64,000 nucleotides of DNA from Littorina saxatilis. Its lineage: Eukaryota; Mollusca; Gastropoda; Littorinimorpha; Littorinidae. The notes beneath the pieces are model-generated. The model saw nothing but the letters and a program-made list of their open reading frames with translations. It made no database searches and was not told the origin of the DNA. Positions 49,077 through 63,200 of the stretch are shown in pieces (position 1 is the first letter of the stretch; the number at the start of each line of letters is the position of its first letter). The stretch is taken from NCBI RefSeq assembly GCF_037325665.1, contig NC_090245.1:43913916-43977915 (forward strand), written 5' to 3'. The translations under genes and the position numbers were made by a program.

Positions 49077-49256
49077 TGTGCGTGTGTGTGTGGAGGGTGT
49101 GTGTGTGAGTGGGGGGGGTGTGCGTGTGTGTGTGAGTGTGTGTGTGTGTGGGTGTGTGCGTGTGTGTGTGTGTTTGTGAGTGTGTGTGTGTATGTGGGTG
49201 TGTGCGTGTGTGTGTGTGTGTGTGTGTGAGTGTGTGTGTGTGTGGGTGTGTGTGTG

Positions 49257-49300
<44 letters not shown>

Positions 49301-49882
49301 TTTGCGGCAGACTCAAACACTTTATGAGAATGAAAAAACACATCGACAAAAGTAGGCTATCTGAAGATTGTATCACGAAATTCTCTCAATGCTCCATAAA
49401 CATACAAATACCCAATCCGCAACCCTTGCAGGGCTTCCCTCCTGAAGAGCATAGACAACATTCAGTACATGGGAGGCGGCTCTAACACAGCCGATGCCCT
49501 AAAAGCGCTGAGGACCGAGATGTTTTCCCAGGGCATGGGAGCCCGGCCCGGCGTGCCCAGGATTGCTATTGTCGTCACCGACGGCGGGTCTTCTTCCACG
49601 TCAGACACTGTGAGTTTGAAGAGTGAGGGGACAGAGCGAGAGAGAGAGGGGGGATAGAGGGGATTAAGGAGAGGGGGAAAGACAGGGAGTAATTGGAGAT
49701 GGGCTGGAGAGAGAGTTAGTGAGAGGTGGAGAGTGTGAAGAGAGAGGAAGTAAGACTAAGAGACAGACCGACAGGATGGACAGATAGACGGAGAAGGAGG
49801 GATAGAGGAAATAGATTCACACAAACAGACAGACAGACACACAGAGGAGGAGGGATATGGGGATGGAAGAAGAAATAGATTC

Positions 49883-49913
<31 letters not shown>

Positions 49914-51273
49914 TGGACAGACGGACAGAGAAGGAGTGATGGAGGGATGGCGTGAGAGATAGATTCACACAGACTAGTGTTGGACCCAGTGTATGAAAGG
50001 GCGAGGCTTCCAAAAATCGGGCACGGGTACAGGGGATGGTGTTGATGCTCTCTTGGTTTGTTTCTTTGTTTGTTTGCTTAACGCCCAGCCGACCACGAAG
50101 GGCGATATCAGGCCGGTGCTGCTTTGACATTTAACGTGCGCCACACACAAGACAGAAGTCGCAGCACAGGCTTCGTGTCTCACCCAGTCACATTATTCTG
50201 ACACCGGACCAACCAAGTCCTTGCACTAACCCCATAATGCCAGACGCCAGGCGGAGCAGCCACTAGATTGCCAATTTTAAAGTCTTAGGTATGACCCGGC
50301 CGGGGTTCGAACCCACGTCCTCCCGCTCACGGGGCGGACGCCTTACCACTGGGCCACCGTGTTGCGGTTGCTCTATTTGTAAATGTATTATTTGGAAGTG
50401 CTATTTTGGGGTGAAGCAAGGGAAAACACCCCAAATCCCCTAAATCCAGTCCTGTAGACAGTCAAACAGACAGAAACTGTGCGCATGCTCAAACTGAGGC
50501 CACTAAATGCTCCATTCACGCAGGTGAAGGAAGCTGACCTAGCCAGGCAGAACCACATCAGCCTGATGGCCGTGGGAGTGGGCAGTGGGGTCAACAGGGC
50601 ACAGCTGCAGGCCATAGCTGACCAGTCCAACGACGCCCTCACCGTGGACACCTTTGACCAGCTGCCTACCCTCACCACCACCCTCCTGCAGAAAGCTTGT
50701 CAAGGTTTGAGCTTGGCTGAGAATGGTGTTGTGGGTGGACTGCTCGGTTGGTTCATTGGTTGGAGGGGAGTTGGTTGGTGGTGGCCATTGGTTGGGATGG
50801 TGGGGAGTGGTGGTGGCGTTGATGGTGGTGGTGGGCGTGTGTCTGTGGCTTTCTCTAATGTGTCTGTTTGGCTGCCTCATTTGTGACAAATCGTGATGGG
50901 CATACGGGGGGGGGGGGGGGGGGGGGGGGGGTGGGGAGGCACATATGATTTAGATCGTTGTGATTTGTTTCAAAGTAAAACAAAATAATATTTTTCTGTA
51001 TGTGATGTCCTTTTCTTATTTAGAGGATTTCACTGCAAATATACCGAGCAAGACACTTCTCATTGAAGGTAAAATCCCCGCAAAAAATGTCGACGAAAAG
51101 ATACCGACGAAGACACTTTGCAAAGGATGTAATATCTCAAATGTTCTACAATAAAATTAAAGTGATTAACATAATCGTTTGTGTCATTTCAGTGCACGCC
51201 ACCGCTGCGCCTCTTTCTGCTACTGTTAATCGTCAGTATTTCTTTCTTCATTATTCTTGTATGTTAGTTTTGA

Positions 51274-51325
<52 letters not shown>

Positions 51326-51685
51326 CCCCGTTTCCACAGGTTTGGTTGCCTAAATCACCATAAGGCAACCATCCACACGTGGATGGCAACCTAAACTCTG
51401 GATGGCAACCTAATTGTGTGGATGGTCGCTTCATTTAACACCGTTAAATTGACTTTTTTGACGGAAAGAATGTCATAACAATGTTCAAAATGACATTCTT
51501 TCCGTCCTCTATAGGCGACGAAATAGGTCAAATTTTGTGCATTTTTTAGTGCAAAATTCTTCGATGCCGGAGCGAGTACTGCACCCAGTGCTGTTGTAGT
51601 GCAAGTGCACTAGAAAGGCACTACACCCAGTGCCGCCTCTTAGGTAACCATCCACACTTTAGGTGCGTGTGTGTGTGTGTGTGTG

Positions 51686-51724
<39 letters not shown>

Positions 51725-54700
51725 GTCTGTGTCTGTCTGTGTCTGTGCGTGCGTGCATGCGTGTGTGTGTATGTGTGTGTGTGTTTGTGTGTGCATGTGC
51801 GTATGTGTGTGTACTTGCGTATGCGCGCGCACGTGCGTGTGTGTGTTCGCATGCGTACGTGCGAGCGTGTATGTGAGAGTTCGTGCTAGCTTACTTGTGT
51901 TTGTATACGCGTTCCTGTGCATGCATGTTCGTATATATGTCCGTGCAGGCTTGCTCGAGTGATTTTTGCGTGTGTCTTTTTGGTTTATAATTATGTTATT
52001 GTGGGCATATTATATGTACGCGTGCATGTACGTGCGATTGTTCGCCCTCATACTTTCCATTTTCATCAAAGCGTTATTTCAGAATAGCCACTGTCTTTTT
52101 CTCTTCCAGCAAACGTTGTGGACCCTTGCCAGGACAAGCTAGATAACTGCAACCTGTATGAAGCCAACATGTGCACGCAGTACGCTCAGTGGGCTCAAGA
52201 GAATTGCAACAGGACATGCAAAATCTGCAACCGTAAGTGTACTAAAACGATTGATATAACGAGACACATTTGAGTTGTTTAAATCTACGGGATGCATGTA
52301 GCACAGGCAGGTGATGAATTTTTTTCATTCAGTTAGTACATGTGGAAGTTCTTCTTCCGTAGAGGACTGGGTTCTTGTGAACGTCTCAGAGTAAGTTAGC
52401 AGGTAATTCAGTCAGTCAAGTACTTACTTCCTTACATCTCTACTTTATTCCTTAATAATTAACGTAATCACTCACTTACTCACTCACTCACTCACTCACT
52501 CACTCACTCACTCACTCACTCACTCACGCACTCACTCACTCACTCACACAATCACGCACTCACCCCCTAATTCACTCACTCACTCACTCACTCACTCACT
52601 CACTAAATCAGTCTCTCCGCTTAGTGGGAAACCCTTTTTGTTCTTAACAGTTAAAGCTCACCTGTGTCATGATTCAACACTCCCGTCGCGATATAACCTT
52701 GAACGGTTGAAAACGACGCAAGTAAATAAAGAAAGAATTCAACACTCGCCACGGATATAATCCAAGTTGGCAGAAAGAAAAGGGTTGCAACATACTTCAT
52801 TTTCGTATATGAATTATGCCGCTTTTTTTTTTAACTGAATTCCTTCCTAATTGTTCCTTTTTTTAAATCTTTACCCATGATTGATTTCAGCGATGATCCC
52901 AGATATCAAACCCAGGTGTTCAGACAAACTTGAAACTTGTGGCCAATACGACCTAAGCATGTGCTCTGATGACAAATACAAAGCGTGGGCCACCGACAAC
53001 TGTGCTCTGTTCTGTGGTCTATGCGGTGAGTCTTCTTCATAAGATAATAATAACACATAACAATAAGATCATAATGTTATTTTACGCCCTCACGGTAAAA
53101 CCATGAGGGGCATGTTCCCGGGAATTACTTTATGTGTAAAGTCATAGACGTTATCAGGTGCGGATCAGTTGCTTTGTAAGGGGGGGTGCACTTTGAATCG
53201 AAAGTGAATGTGATGGGCGCGAAGCGCCCGAATTTGCTAGGGGGGTCCGGGGGCATGCCCCCCCGGAAAAATGTTTGGCTCAAAGAAGCAAAATGGTGCC
53301 ATTTGAACTTATAAATGGTCATCGAATCAGCTTTCCAATTTTTGTTTTGTTTTTTTGCTTGCACCCTGTGCACCCCCCCCCCCCCTCGTCCGCCCCTGGG
53401 TATCCATGTTTCACTCTCGTGCCACCACAGTGGTGGAAGTGCAGGTGACTGATTACACCCAAACACGCCGCACACGCCTGGGTAGCGCGACTCTGTTGCC
53501 GCTAGCTTTCCACTGAGATGGAAGCGATCCAAATTTACCAGCGATAGCACAATAAAGTAGTGAAAATGAAAGTGAAATGAACATGAAAAATGTAAATACT
53601 TCTACAAAGAGCTAATGATACGCCAAGTAAAAACAGTAATTCAGATGGCAGGCGTTTATTACAAGAACAAAACAAGTCGCGTAAGGCGAAAATACAATAT
53701 TTAGTCAAGTAGCTGTCGAACTCACAGAATGAAACTGAACGCAATGCAACGCAGCAAGACCGTATACTCGTGGTCCACCGCTCACGGCATAGGCAGTGAA
53801 ATTGACAAGAAGAGCGCGCGAGCGGGGTAGTGGTTACGCTATGCTGCATAGCACGCTTTTCTGTACCTCTCTTCGTTTTAACTTTCTGCGCGTGTTTTTA
53901 ATCCAAACATATCATATCTATATTTTTTTGGAATCAGGAACCGACAAGGAATAAGATGAAAGTGTTTTTAAATTGATTTCGAAAAAAAAAATTTGATAAT
54001 AATTTTTATATATTTAATTTTCAGAGCTTGTTTTTAATCCGAATATAACATATTTATATGTTTTTGGAATCAGCAAATGATGGAGAATAAGATAAACGTA
54101 AATTTGGATCGTTTTATAAATTTTTATTTTTTTTTACAATTTTCAGATTTTTAATGACCAAAGTCATTAATTAATTTTTAAGCCACCAAGCTGAAATGCT
54201 ATACCGAACCCCGGGCTTCGTCGAAGAGTACTTGACCAAAATTTCAACCAATTTGGTTGAAAAATGAGGGCGTGACAGTGCCGCCTCAACTTTCACGAAA
54301 AGCCGGATATGACGTCATCAAAGACATTTATCAAAAAAATGAAAAAAACGTTCGGGGATTTCATACCCAGGAACTCTCATGTCAAATTTCATAAAGATCG
54401 GTCCAGTAGTTTAGTCTGAATCGCTCTACACACACACACACACAGACACACAGACACACACACACACACACGCACATACACCACGACCCTCGTTTCGATT
54501 CCCCCTCGATGTTAAAATATTTAGTCAAAACTTGACTAAATATAAAAACACGGCAAGTACAAAATCTAGGCCGCTGTGTTTTAGAAGGTAGGAACAAGAC
54601 GGGAAAAAAGCGAAGTTAAACAGCGTTGTCTAGCTTAAAGCCATATGTACTCGATGACTATACACGCTAATTGCTTTACCAACAGCTGGAGACAGACTAA

Positions 54701-57700
54701 ATTAAGTTCCCTGCAAAATATTGTGGTCTAGGACCCCTTAAATGTTGAGATATTTGAATTTTCATTTTGATCTGGATCGTCCTATTTATAGATTTGGCAA
54801 CACATGTAACGTTGATGCAAGGGAGAGAACACCGCGGCTTTGTTGACATCCTCACTTTTTCAGAGGCTAGAACAAGCTGTAATGCATGTATTATGGTCCG
54901 CGCATGGTGACGTATCGTCATTATATGGTCTTATGGTGCGTTTGACATCGATTGTGGGCAAACTACACTTTGTAAACACGGGAGTGCGTTCGTATGCCTT
55001 TAATTATTCAAAAGGCTTTATGTTGTTCCCAGTAGCAAGTGGGTTTAAACGATGAAAATGGCCGTGCCCTTCAGGCTCACAGCTCATTACTCTCAAAGCC
55101 TATATGGTTAATTTGTCACACATACAACAAAGATATTCTCCTACAAAACCCAACGAGACGGTTCAGTGACAAGAAAATAGTGCCAAACTCGAAAAATACA
55201 GGCGAATTAAAAAGATGGCTGTGGTTGATTTTTACACTGAAGTATTCATTATCAATGTCTTTGCTTACAACTTATAAATATATTTTGTATTTATTGTTTT
55301 CCCGTGCTTGTCTCAATGATCTTTTATTCTTTTCAGGAGAGACGACCACCACAACCGGCTACTGTAAGTCAGAGTTATCTTGTACCTGTCGTACAATGGA
55401 ACCCCGTTTAAAGAACCCCTAAGTAAAGAATCCCTCCCGTTTAAGACCTTGTTTTTTCAGATTTTCTGTTCATAATCTCTGTAAATGTACCCCCATTTTC
55501 AGACTCCCTCCTTTTCAAGACCCAATTTTCGCAGATTTTTGGAGTGTGCACTTTCCATAACACCCTTTTCTTTCGAAAATACGCACATCGGAGCCACGAT
55601 TCGCTGTCGCTTGCTTGCAGTGGTCCCTAAGGCACATGTGCTTTTCTTAACTCACGTGATCACAAGCGAAACCCATTTGACTTGAACCAAAACATGTTGT
55701 CAGCGAACACTGCAGGCCATCGATTATTGCTGCAACGACAATCGGCAGCGAATCGTGGCTCCGATGTACACATTTTCGAAAGATCCATTGGTAGAGCACT
55801 GGACTTGTGATCCTCTTATCACGAGTTTAAATCCAGGCTGGGACGTACACGGGTCAGTTTTATATGATGACTCCGAGACGGTGTCCATGCCCCATTCCCG
55901 TGGCACGTGAAATACCACGGTCATTCTGTTAGAAATGCAGCCTGCCTGCTGACTGCAAATAAACACGCACACACCTTGTTAGTGCGACTAGGATTCCAAT
56001 GGGAGGAAGCGGCAACCGAAGCATAAAGCCAAAACAATGAACACAAAACTAAATAAATAAATAAGTTAATTAAAAATACATACGTACATAAATAGATGCT
56101 GCCCTACATGCCATCCGGCATAACGGGCATGGTCGCATAAATAAAAGCTGATTTATTCTACTTGTATAGATGGTCAGTGCTACTACAAGGGCGAGAGTTA
56201 CAAGACAGGCGAGACGTGGGAGGACGGCTGTGACTACCAGTGTACCTGTGTGAACGGCCAGACTGGACAATACAAGTGTCACAACAAGTAGGTGCTCTAG
56301 AGAGAATACTACACGGCTGGCTGTGTAATTCCAGATTTACACGAGTTTTGTTGTTGTTGAAATATTGAAATTATGCGAGGCAAGATGGAGCTTTTCAATT
56401 AAATTATATTTTAAAAGTCAACGAGTGTAAAGCTGATATCACACAGCAAGCCATGTAGTATTCTGTGTATCCTACATTCTGTACTTGCGTGCCTTCTGTT
56501 CCAAACGTCCCGGAGTCGAAGTGTCCAACTTGAAGACACGTCTCACTGAACCTGGACCTTTTCCAATGCCATGTGACCTCTTTGACGTCGAAGCAACAAC
56601 AAAAAACACACCCGTTACTCTAGAAATTATAGTGTCACGCTACAGTTCTCAAAATTCTTCCCTAATAGGAAACAGCAAACGCAAAAGTGTTTCGAGAACG
56701 ACGTTTGTCTCGGTGACTTTACCATCATGAGCAGTGGGAAATTAGGTCCCTGCCAGATTGTAGTTTGACACGACCTCATTTACATGATATACACAAGTGT
56801 AGTATATGGTTTAGTTATGACATGGGTGGTCTCTCTTAATTTATGTATGTAGAATAAATGTAATATATTGTGTATTGTATTGTTGTTTCATTATCTTACA
56901 TAGTGTTAACTATATCTTCTGGACAAATAAAGTTACCAGGTGGGTTCCATTCAAGACAAATCATCTCAGCAGTGTCGCTAGTTGATAATGTCATGGAGAT
57001 TTCAACAAAGAGAACATGTCGTTTGATGTACATTTTAATACACACAGAATCTTGACAAACTGTTGTAAGCCTATGCCAGTTGTGTCTTGTCAACACATCA
57101 TGTGATCATATTTCGATACTTTGACGGGACGCGACAAGCGTAGTGCTGGCATGTTGAAGAAGACAGCCATAGTGATGTTGTTCGAGTCAAAATTCCAAAA
57201 CACCGTATCCTCAGCGCTTTACCAATACCTTTAACCCCGCCATTTAGGCAGCCATACGCCACTTTCGGAGGAAGCATGCTGGGTATTTTCGTGTTTCTAT
57301 AACCCACCGGACTCTGACATGGATTACATGATCTTTTCCGTGCGCACTTGGTCTTGTGCTTGCGGGGGGCCGGGATAAGCCACTAGCAGGTCAGCACATA
57401 AGTTGACCTGGGAGATCGGACAAATCTCCACACTTAACCCACCAGGTGGCCGCGGCCGGGATTCGAACTCACGACCTTCAGATTCAGAGGCCGACGTCTT
57501 ACCACCTCGCCACAGCGCCCGTCTACTAACACGTTTTGTCTTACGTTAACTTACGAGTGTTGTCTTTGTTTGCAAGGTGTCCATTGTACAGCGAGCTCCC
57601 GGCAGAGTGTACTTTGGTTCAGATCCCTGCAAGTTGCTGTCTCAAGCCTGTGTGCAACTTCAGCCCCACAATCCAAAGCAGTGTGACGTCAGGAATTGGA

Positions 57701-57877
57701 CAGACTCCAGACGGCATGAGTGAGTAGCATGATTATGGTTGGAAGAAAGTCTTTTAGGAACGTTTCCGAAAAAATTCTCTTTTTTATCTGTAACGGAGTG
57801 TGAAAAATGTTATAACACAAACAGGCATCGGACAACACACGCACTCACATACATGCCTGCACACACGTAGACGCGTC

Positions 57878-57966
<89 letters not shown>

Positions 57967-58231
57967 ACACTCATTCTTACTTCCTCAGCAGGCTACATTT
58001 TGGCGCCGTAACAACACCTTTCATTCTTATCGTCGTTGCTTTTGCAGAGGTGTGCGAGTACCAGGGCCACAAGTATGTTCAGGGAGAGAGCTGGGACGTG
58101 GGCTGCACGCTCAAGTGTACCTGCGAGAATGCTGCCACAGGCAAAATCAGATGTCAGGACTTGTAAGTCGTTTTCTTCTTTTTCTGCTTCTTTTCTTCTT
58201 CATTCTTCTCAGGCTGTCTCTCTCTCTTTCT

Positions 58232-58302
<71 letters not shown>

Positions 58303-59175
58303 CTGTCTCTCTCACACTTTCTCTTTATTTTAGTGCCAAGCACGTCGAGTGTGGCGTTTGAGTCTCATCTTTCTTTTTTTTTTCTTTTTTTACAAATTCG
58401 ATCATAATATTGTGGACCAACAGTGAATGTAGTTTTTCTGTTAGGCAATATTTCTGGCTTTTTTTAATTATATGTTTGTGCTGTTAAAATATGCGTTTAG
58501 TAAAAAACACAGTGGTATAGGCATACAGACAAAGATATATTTGCATTCTTATTCAGCATGTGTAATTTGGGATTGATATCCATTGGACAATGCGATCATA
58601 TTTTTGTTAAATCTTAGCAACTCGTTTTGATGTAGATGTATGTAAATCAATATTAAAAGATATTGTCACCATATTAAAAGATGGGTGTAATTCCCAGTGC
58701 TTTCGTACATATGAGACTTCCTTATGTGCTAGACTCAGAACTCAAGACTTAAAATGTTACTGTCCTTATAAAAACAAGGAAAATTGCTATGCAGTTTCAG
58801 GCGATCACAGACATAAAATACATCACATTTACTAAGAATTAAGGATTACACTTAAAACTAACAACACTAAACCGTATCACATTTACTAAGAATGTACACC
58901 TTTGCTCATCATGCAGCTGCCCTACGTATGGAGCTTTGCCAAGTAATTGTCGACTGGAAAGGAAGCTGGGTGGATGTTGCTCGACGCCAGTGTGTGAGTT
59001 TAACACTCAGAGTGGGAGTTTCACTGGAACTGGACAGACCAGCGGTAATGGCGCAGGTAGGATTTATGTTTGATCTCTTGCCTTGAGGGTTTTCTTTGTG
59101 AAGAAAGTATAGTTGGTTGTGGGTAAGCATGTTTCTCCTGAGTCGGCCTGTATGTATTTGTTTAACTCCACCGTC

Positions 59176-59212
<37 letters not shown>

Positions 59213-59215
59213 TTT

Positions 59216-59256
<41 letters not shown>

Positions 59257-59273
59257 TTTTCCCTCTATCTCTG

Positions 59274-59344
<71 letters not shown>

Positions 59345-59818
59345 GCTTCGTTTGATTAATATTCTCAGTAAAATGCATTCATGCAGTGACAAGGTTTTTA
59401 ATGTATATTTTGAACTTTATGCTTGTCTGTGCAGTAGTTGTTGTTGTGCATATAATTGCTGTAATTGTTAGGGATTGTGGCCTTAGACACTGTAAGCCAA
59501 ACATCAGCTGGCATGCAGGGGCAACAGTTATAGCTCTGTTTATTCGTGTCTGGACTACATCGGGTGTCGCTGTACACGCTGAATCTAGCTCTGTGCCCTT
59601 CTACTGTAACAAGGCTTTGTGCCCTGGGGATGGATGTTCGGCTTTAAAGTTATGGTCTTTGTCTGTGTATGTGCAGTGTCTCGGCCGACGAACCCTCCTC
59701 CGTGCGTGGACAAGCTGACTAACTGTGACCAGTACACTGACAGCGCGTGCGAGGAACCCTTCCGTCAGTGGGCTGCGGACAACTGCAGGGCCTTCTGCGG
59801 ACTCTGCGGTAAGTTCCA

Positions 59819-59856
<38 letters not shown>

Positions 59857-60042
59857 ATATTTAAATAAAACAAAAAACCCACCAGTAACCAGGTTAGGTA
59901 CGTTTATATCTATAATCAATATTTTGGCAGGTTACTGCCTTCTTCGGGATGGTAAGCTTATCTTATCTTATGTCTCTCTTTGCCTCTGTCTGTCTGTATG
60001 TTTTTCTATCTCTGTGTCTGGTTCTCTGTCTGTCTGCTTGTC

Positions 60043-60113
<71 letters not shown>

Positions 60114-60177
60114 CTGTCTCTCATTATTTCTCTGTCTTTGTCTCTTTGTCTCTGTCTGTCTGTCTGTCTGTCTATCG

Positions 60178-60243
<66 letters not shown>

Positions 60244-63200
60244 CTCTCTCTCTCTCTTGTACGTTATTCCATTTGTTGTTTTTTCCGACAAGTCACAATT
60301 TATTATTTTTAATGATTACATTGAGGGATTGAAAACACATCAACAATAACAGCTGCTCTTGATATAGTATTTGTTAAAATGTCTTCTTCACTACAGTACA
60401 ATACAGTATAATACGATGATTTCTTTTTAAAAAGTATTCCGAGTCATCCGCTTTCAGTTGTTTTAATTTGCATCAGTTGAAAACCTAAAGGGATAACGGC
60501 TTTTCCAAGGGATACCTTTTTATTGTATTAGCATCACTATACAAAGAAACTGTGTTTTTAACAACGCACATGCTGGGTTTGCAGGCAACGGTCAAGTTGT
60601 GCCTTCTGCGAGTGGTGAGTGTACAATTAAACACTCTTATTTGCTTTTAGAAATGTTGGTTAATTTGAGCACATATTTACATTACTGATTGAAATTGCTC
60701 CTTGTCTGTATCGTACTCGCGAATCGTCTTCCCAGAGTTATTTATTCTTCTCTTCTTCTTCTTCTCCTTCTTCGTTCATGGGCTGAAACTTCCACGTTCA
60801 CTCACGGTTTAGCACGAGTGGATTTTTACGTGTATGACCGTTTTTACCCCGCCATTCAGGCAGCATACGCCGATTTCGGGGGAAGCATGCTGGTTATTTT
60901 CGTGTTTCTATAACCCACCGAACTCTGACATGGATTACAGGATCTTTTCCGTGCGCACTTGGTCTTGTGCTTGCGTGTACACACGAAGGGGGATAAGGCA
61001 CTAGCAGGTCTGCACATAAGTTGACCTGGGAGATCGGACAAATCTCCACCCTGAAACCACCGGGCGGCAGCGGCCGGGATTTGAACTCACGACCTTCCGA
61101 TTAGGAGGCCGATGTCTTACCACTACGCAACTGCGCCCGTCCAGAGTTATTTTAACCTTTATGTTTTTATTATATTTTTTTTATCTGTCTGTTACTTTCC
61201 TTACAGCCTTTCACAAGATTGTTTTCTCCATTCTTTGAGTGATTCAAAAATGTCATTAACATGTTGAAATTCTAAGCAAAGGATTAGCAACGTAAAGTCA
61301 TGATATTCCCACCTCTGCTTCTTTACCTCTGTAAACTTGTAGAGCTAGTTATTTTTCGATAATGACCCAGCAACCAAACAAATAACGAGCCAGCAACAGC
61401 CTGAATCCTCGATAGTGCAATGGGTTGAGAAGCTGTTCTGTTTCGGTACTACTTTTGGGACTGAAAAGTTCCGAACGCTCTAATGTACGAAGTATACATT
61501 TCTGGAGCAAACGATACAAACATACCGCATTTAAATTAACAACTACAGGCCTGAACACATGAATCTCCATATAAAATCCATGAGTTCGGTTGTTTTCTGA
61601 ATCTAGATCTGCCGTGTACAAACCGTTCATCACAAGCAAATTCCCAAGGCAAGTAACTCATACTCTAGCGACAAGAGTAGTTCCCCTTCTTTTAACGCAG
61701 TTTCTTCGACAACACTGACTGCAATCCGACGGTCAGTTTTTAACAATATTTCATTTTATAAACAGATCACACGCAACCAAATGCACACATCTCATCAATT
61801 TAAACAACATAAAGCGGTTTCATACACTATTTTCCCCAGAAAACTTAACTTCATACAGTAATTAACGTTGGAACACGGGTGCAAATGTTCGTCTGCTAGT
61901 CCCATTTGACGAAAGAACATTATCTTAAGCGATACTAAAACATAAAAAGAACACACAATATCTGCCTTTACCGCCACAGCAGAATAACAGCATATCTTTG
62001 TACTTGATTTTAGTCCAAAACAGCGAAACTGACAAGAAGTGTAAACAGAATGGAATGATTTGCACGGAACTATACAACCGCGCATTAGTCGATCGCCTGC
62101 GCAGGTTGACTGGTTGAGTGATTCGGATTCGATCAAACTTTCGCACAAAAACTCCTGTTTTCTTTGAATAACTGAAGAAAGGAGGAATAAAGAGGTTACA
62201 CACCTCGTCTCAGTGATTATTAAAAATAATGGTCTCAGTTCGCGGTCATGAAAAAGCTCGCTGAAGCTCGCATTTTTCATGATCCGCTAACTTCGACCAT
62301 TATTTTTAATAATCACTGAGACTCGGCATGTAACCTCTACATATTCGTGTCCCTCTTTAGAATGCGCAATGTTCAAGGTATTATAAGCAATAAATAAAAC
62401 ATTTGTATATTTTCATAAAGAGTGTTTGCTTTACTATCTTACAATTTTCCATACTAATCTATACATCTGGAACTGCACAGTGAGGCATGGACTCGTTAAC
62501 ACACGCTATTTTGACACCATCTCACACCCGTATAGAAAACACTGACCTCAATTTGTAGCCATTTCTGCGACTTTGGCCACTGTTGACAGACGCTTCTGAT
62601 TGAAGAAACGCGGGTCAAAATTGGCGCAAAATAGATACAAACTTTTCTGTGCCAACTGACTCCCATTTCAAGCTGAATTTCTAACGGTTCAAGAAAGTAT
62701 TAGTGAAAGCACATCATAAAACAGACGTGAATTTAGGAAAAACAGTCTCGGGATGCATATAACAATAACTCTGACCACAGTGACTGTTTTCGCAGAAATT
62801 ATCACATTTAATGATTGTAACGTTTTAATTTCAGACATTGAAAACACCAACAGATGATCCTTTTTTTGTAAAGAAATAACCGCAACGAGAAGGATATTGC
62901 GAAAACGTGTCTGGGACGGGGAAATAGCTCAGCCGGTTGCGGCGCTGGCTTTAAAACCAGTTGTCAACCTCCACGTTCGGCAAAGGATTTTTTCCCAGAG
63001 TCGACTTTGTGTAGACTCTCCTCTGTTTCCCCCCAAAAAAACTGTGTGCACGCATGCGCACGATAAAGTTTCCAAGCTCACATCGAAAGTCTCAGGCCTT
63101 GGAAAACATGACTACACGCATGCAGAAAACACGAGAGAAAAAAGAGTAGCGTCGTATTGTCTGGCAGCTCGCTTTCCCCAGTGAGAAAGCAGCCCGAATG

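Noticed and set aside
55030-55422. 127-residue frame overlapping mosaic exon 14
   Set aside because: Different frame from the exon 13-15 chain, and not supported by splice phase or domain content.
61795-62280. 161-residue minus-strand frame
   Set aside because: Overlaps the foldback at 62191-62338 and lacks recognisable motifs.
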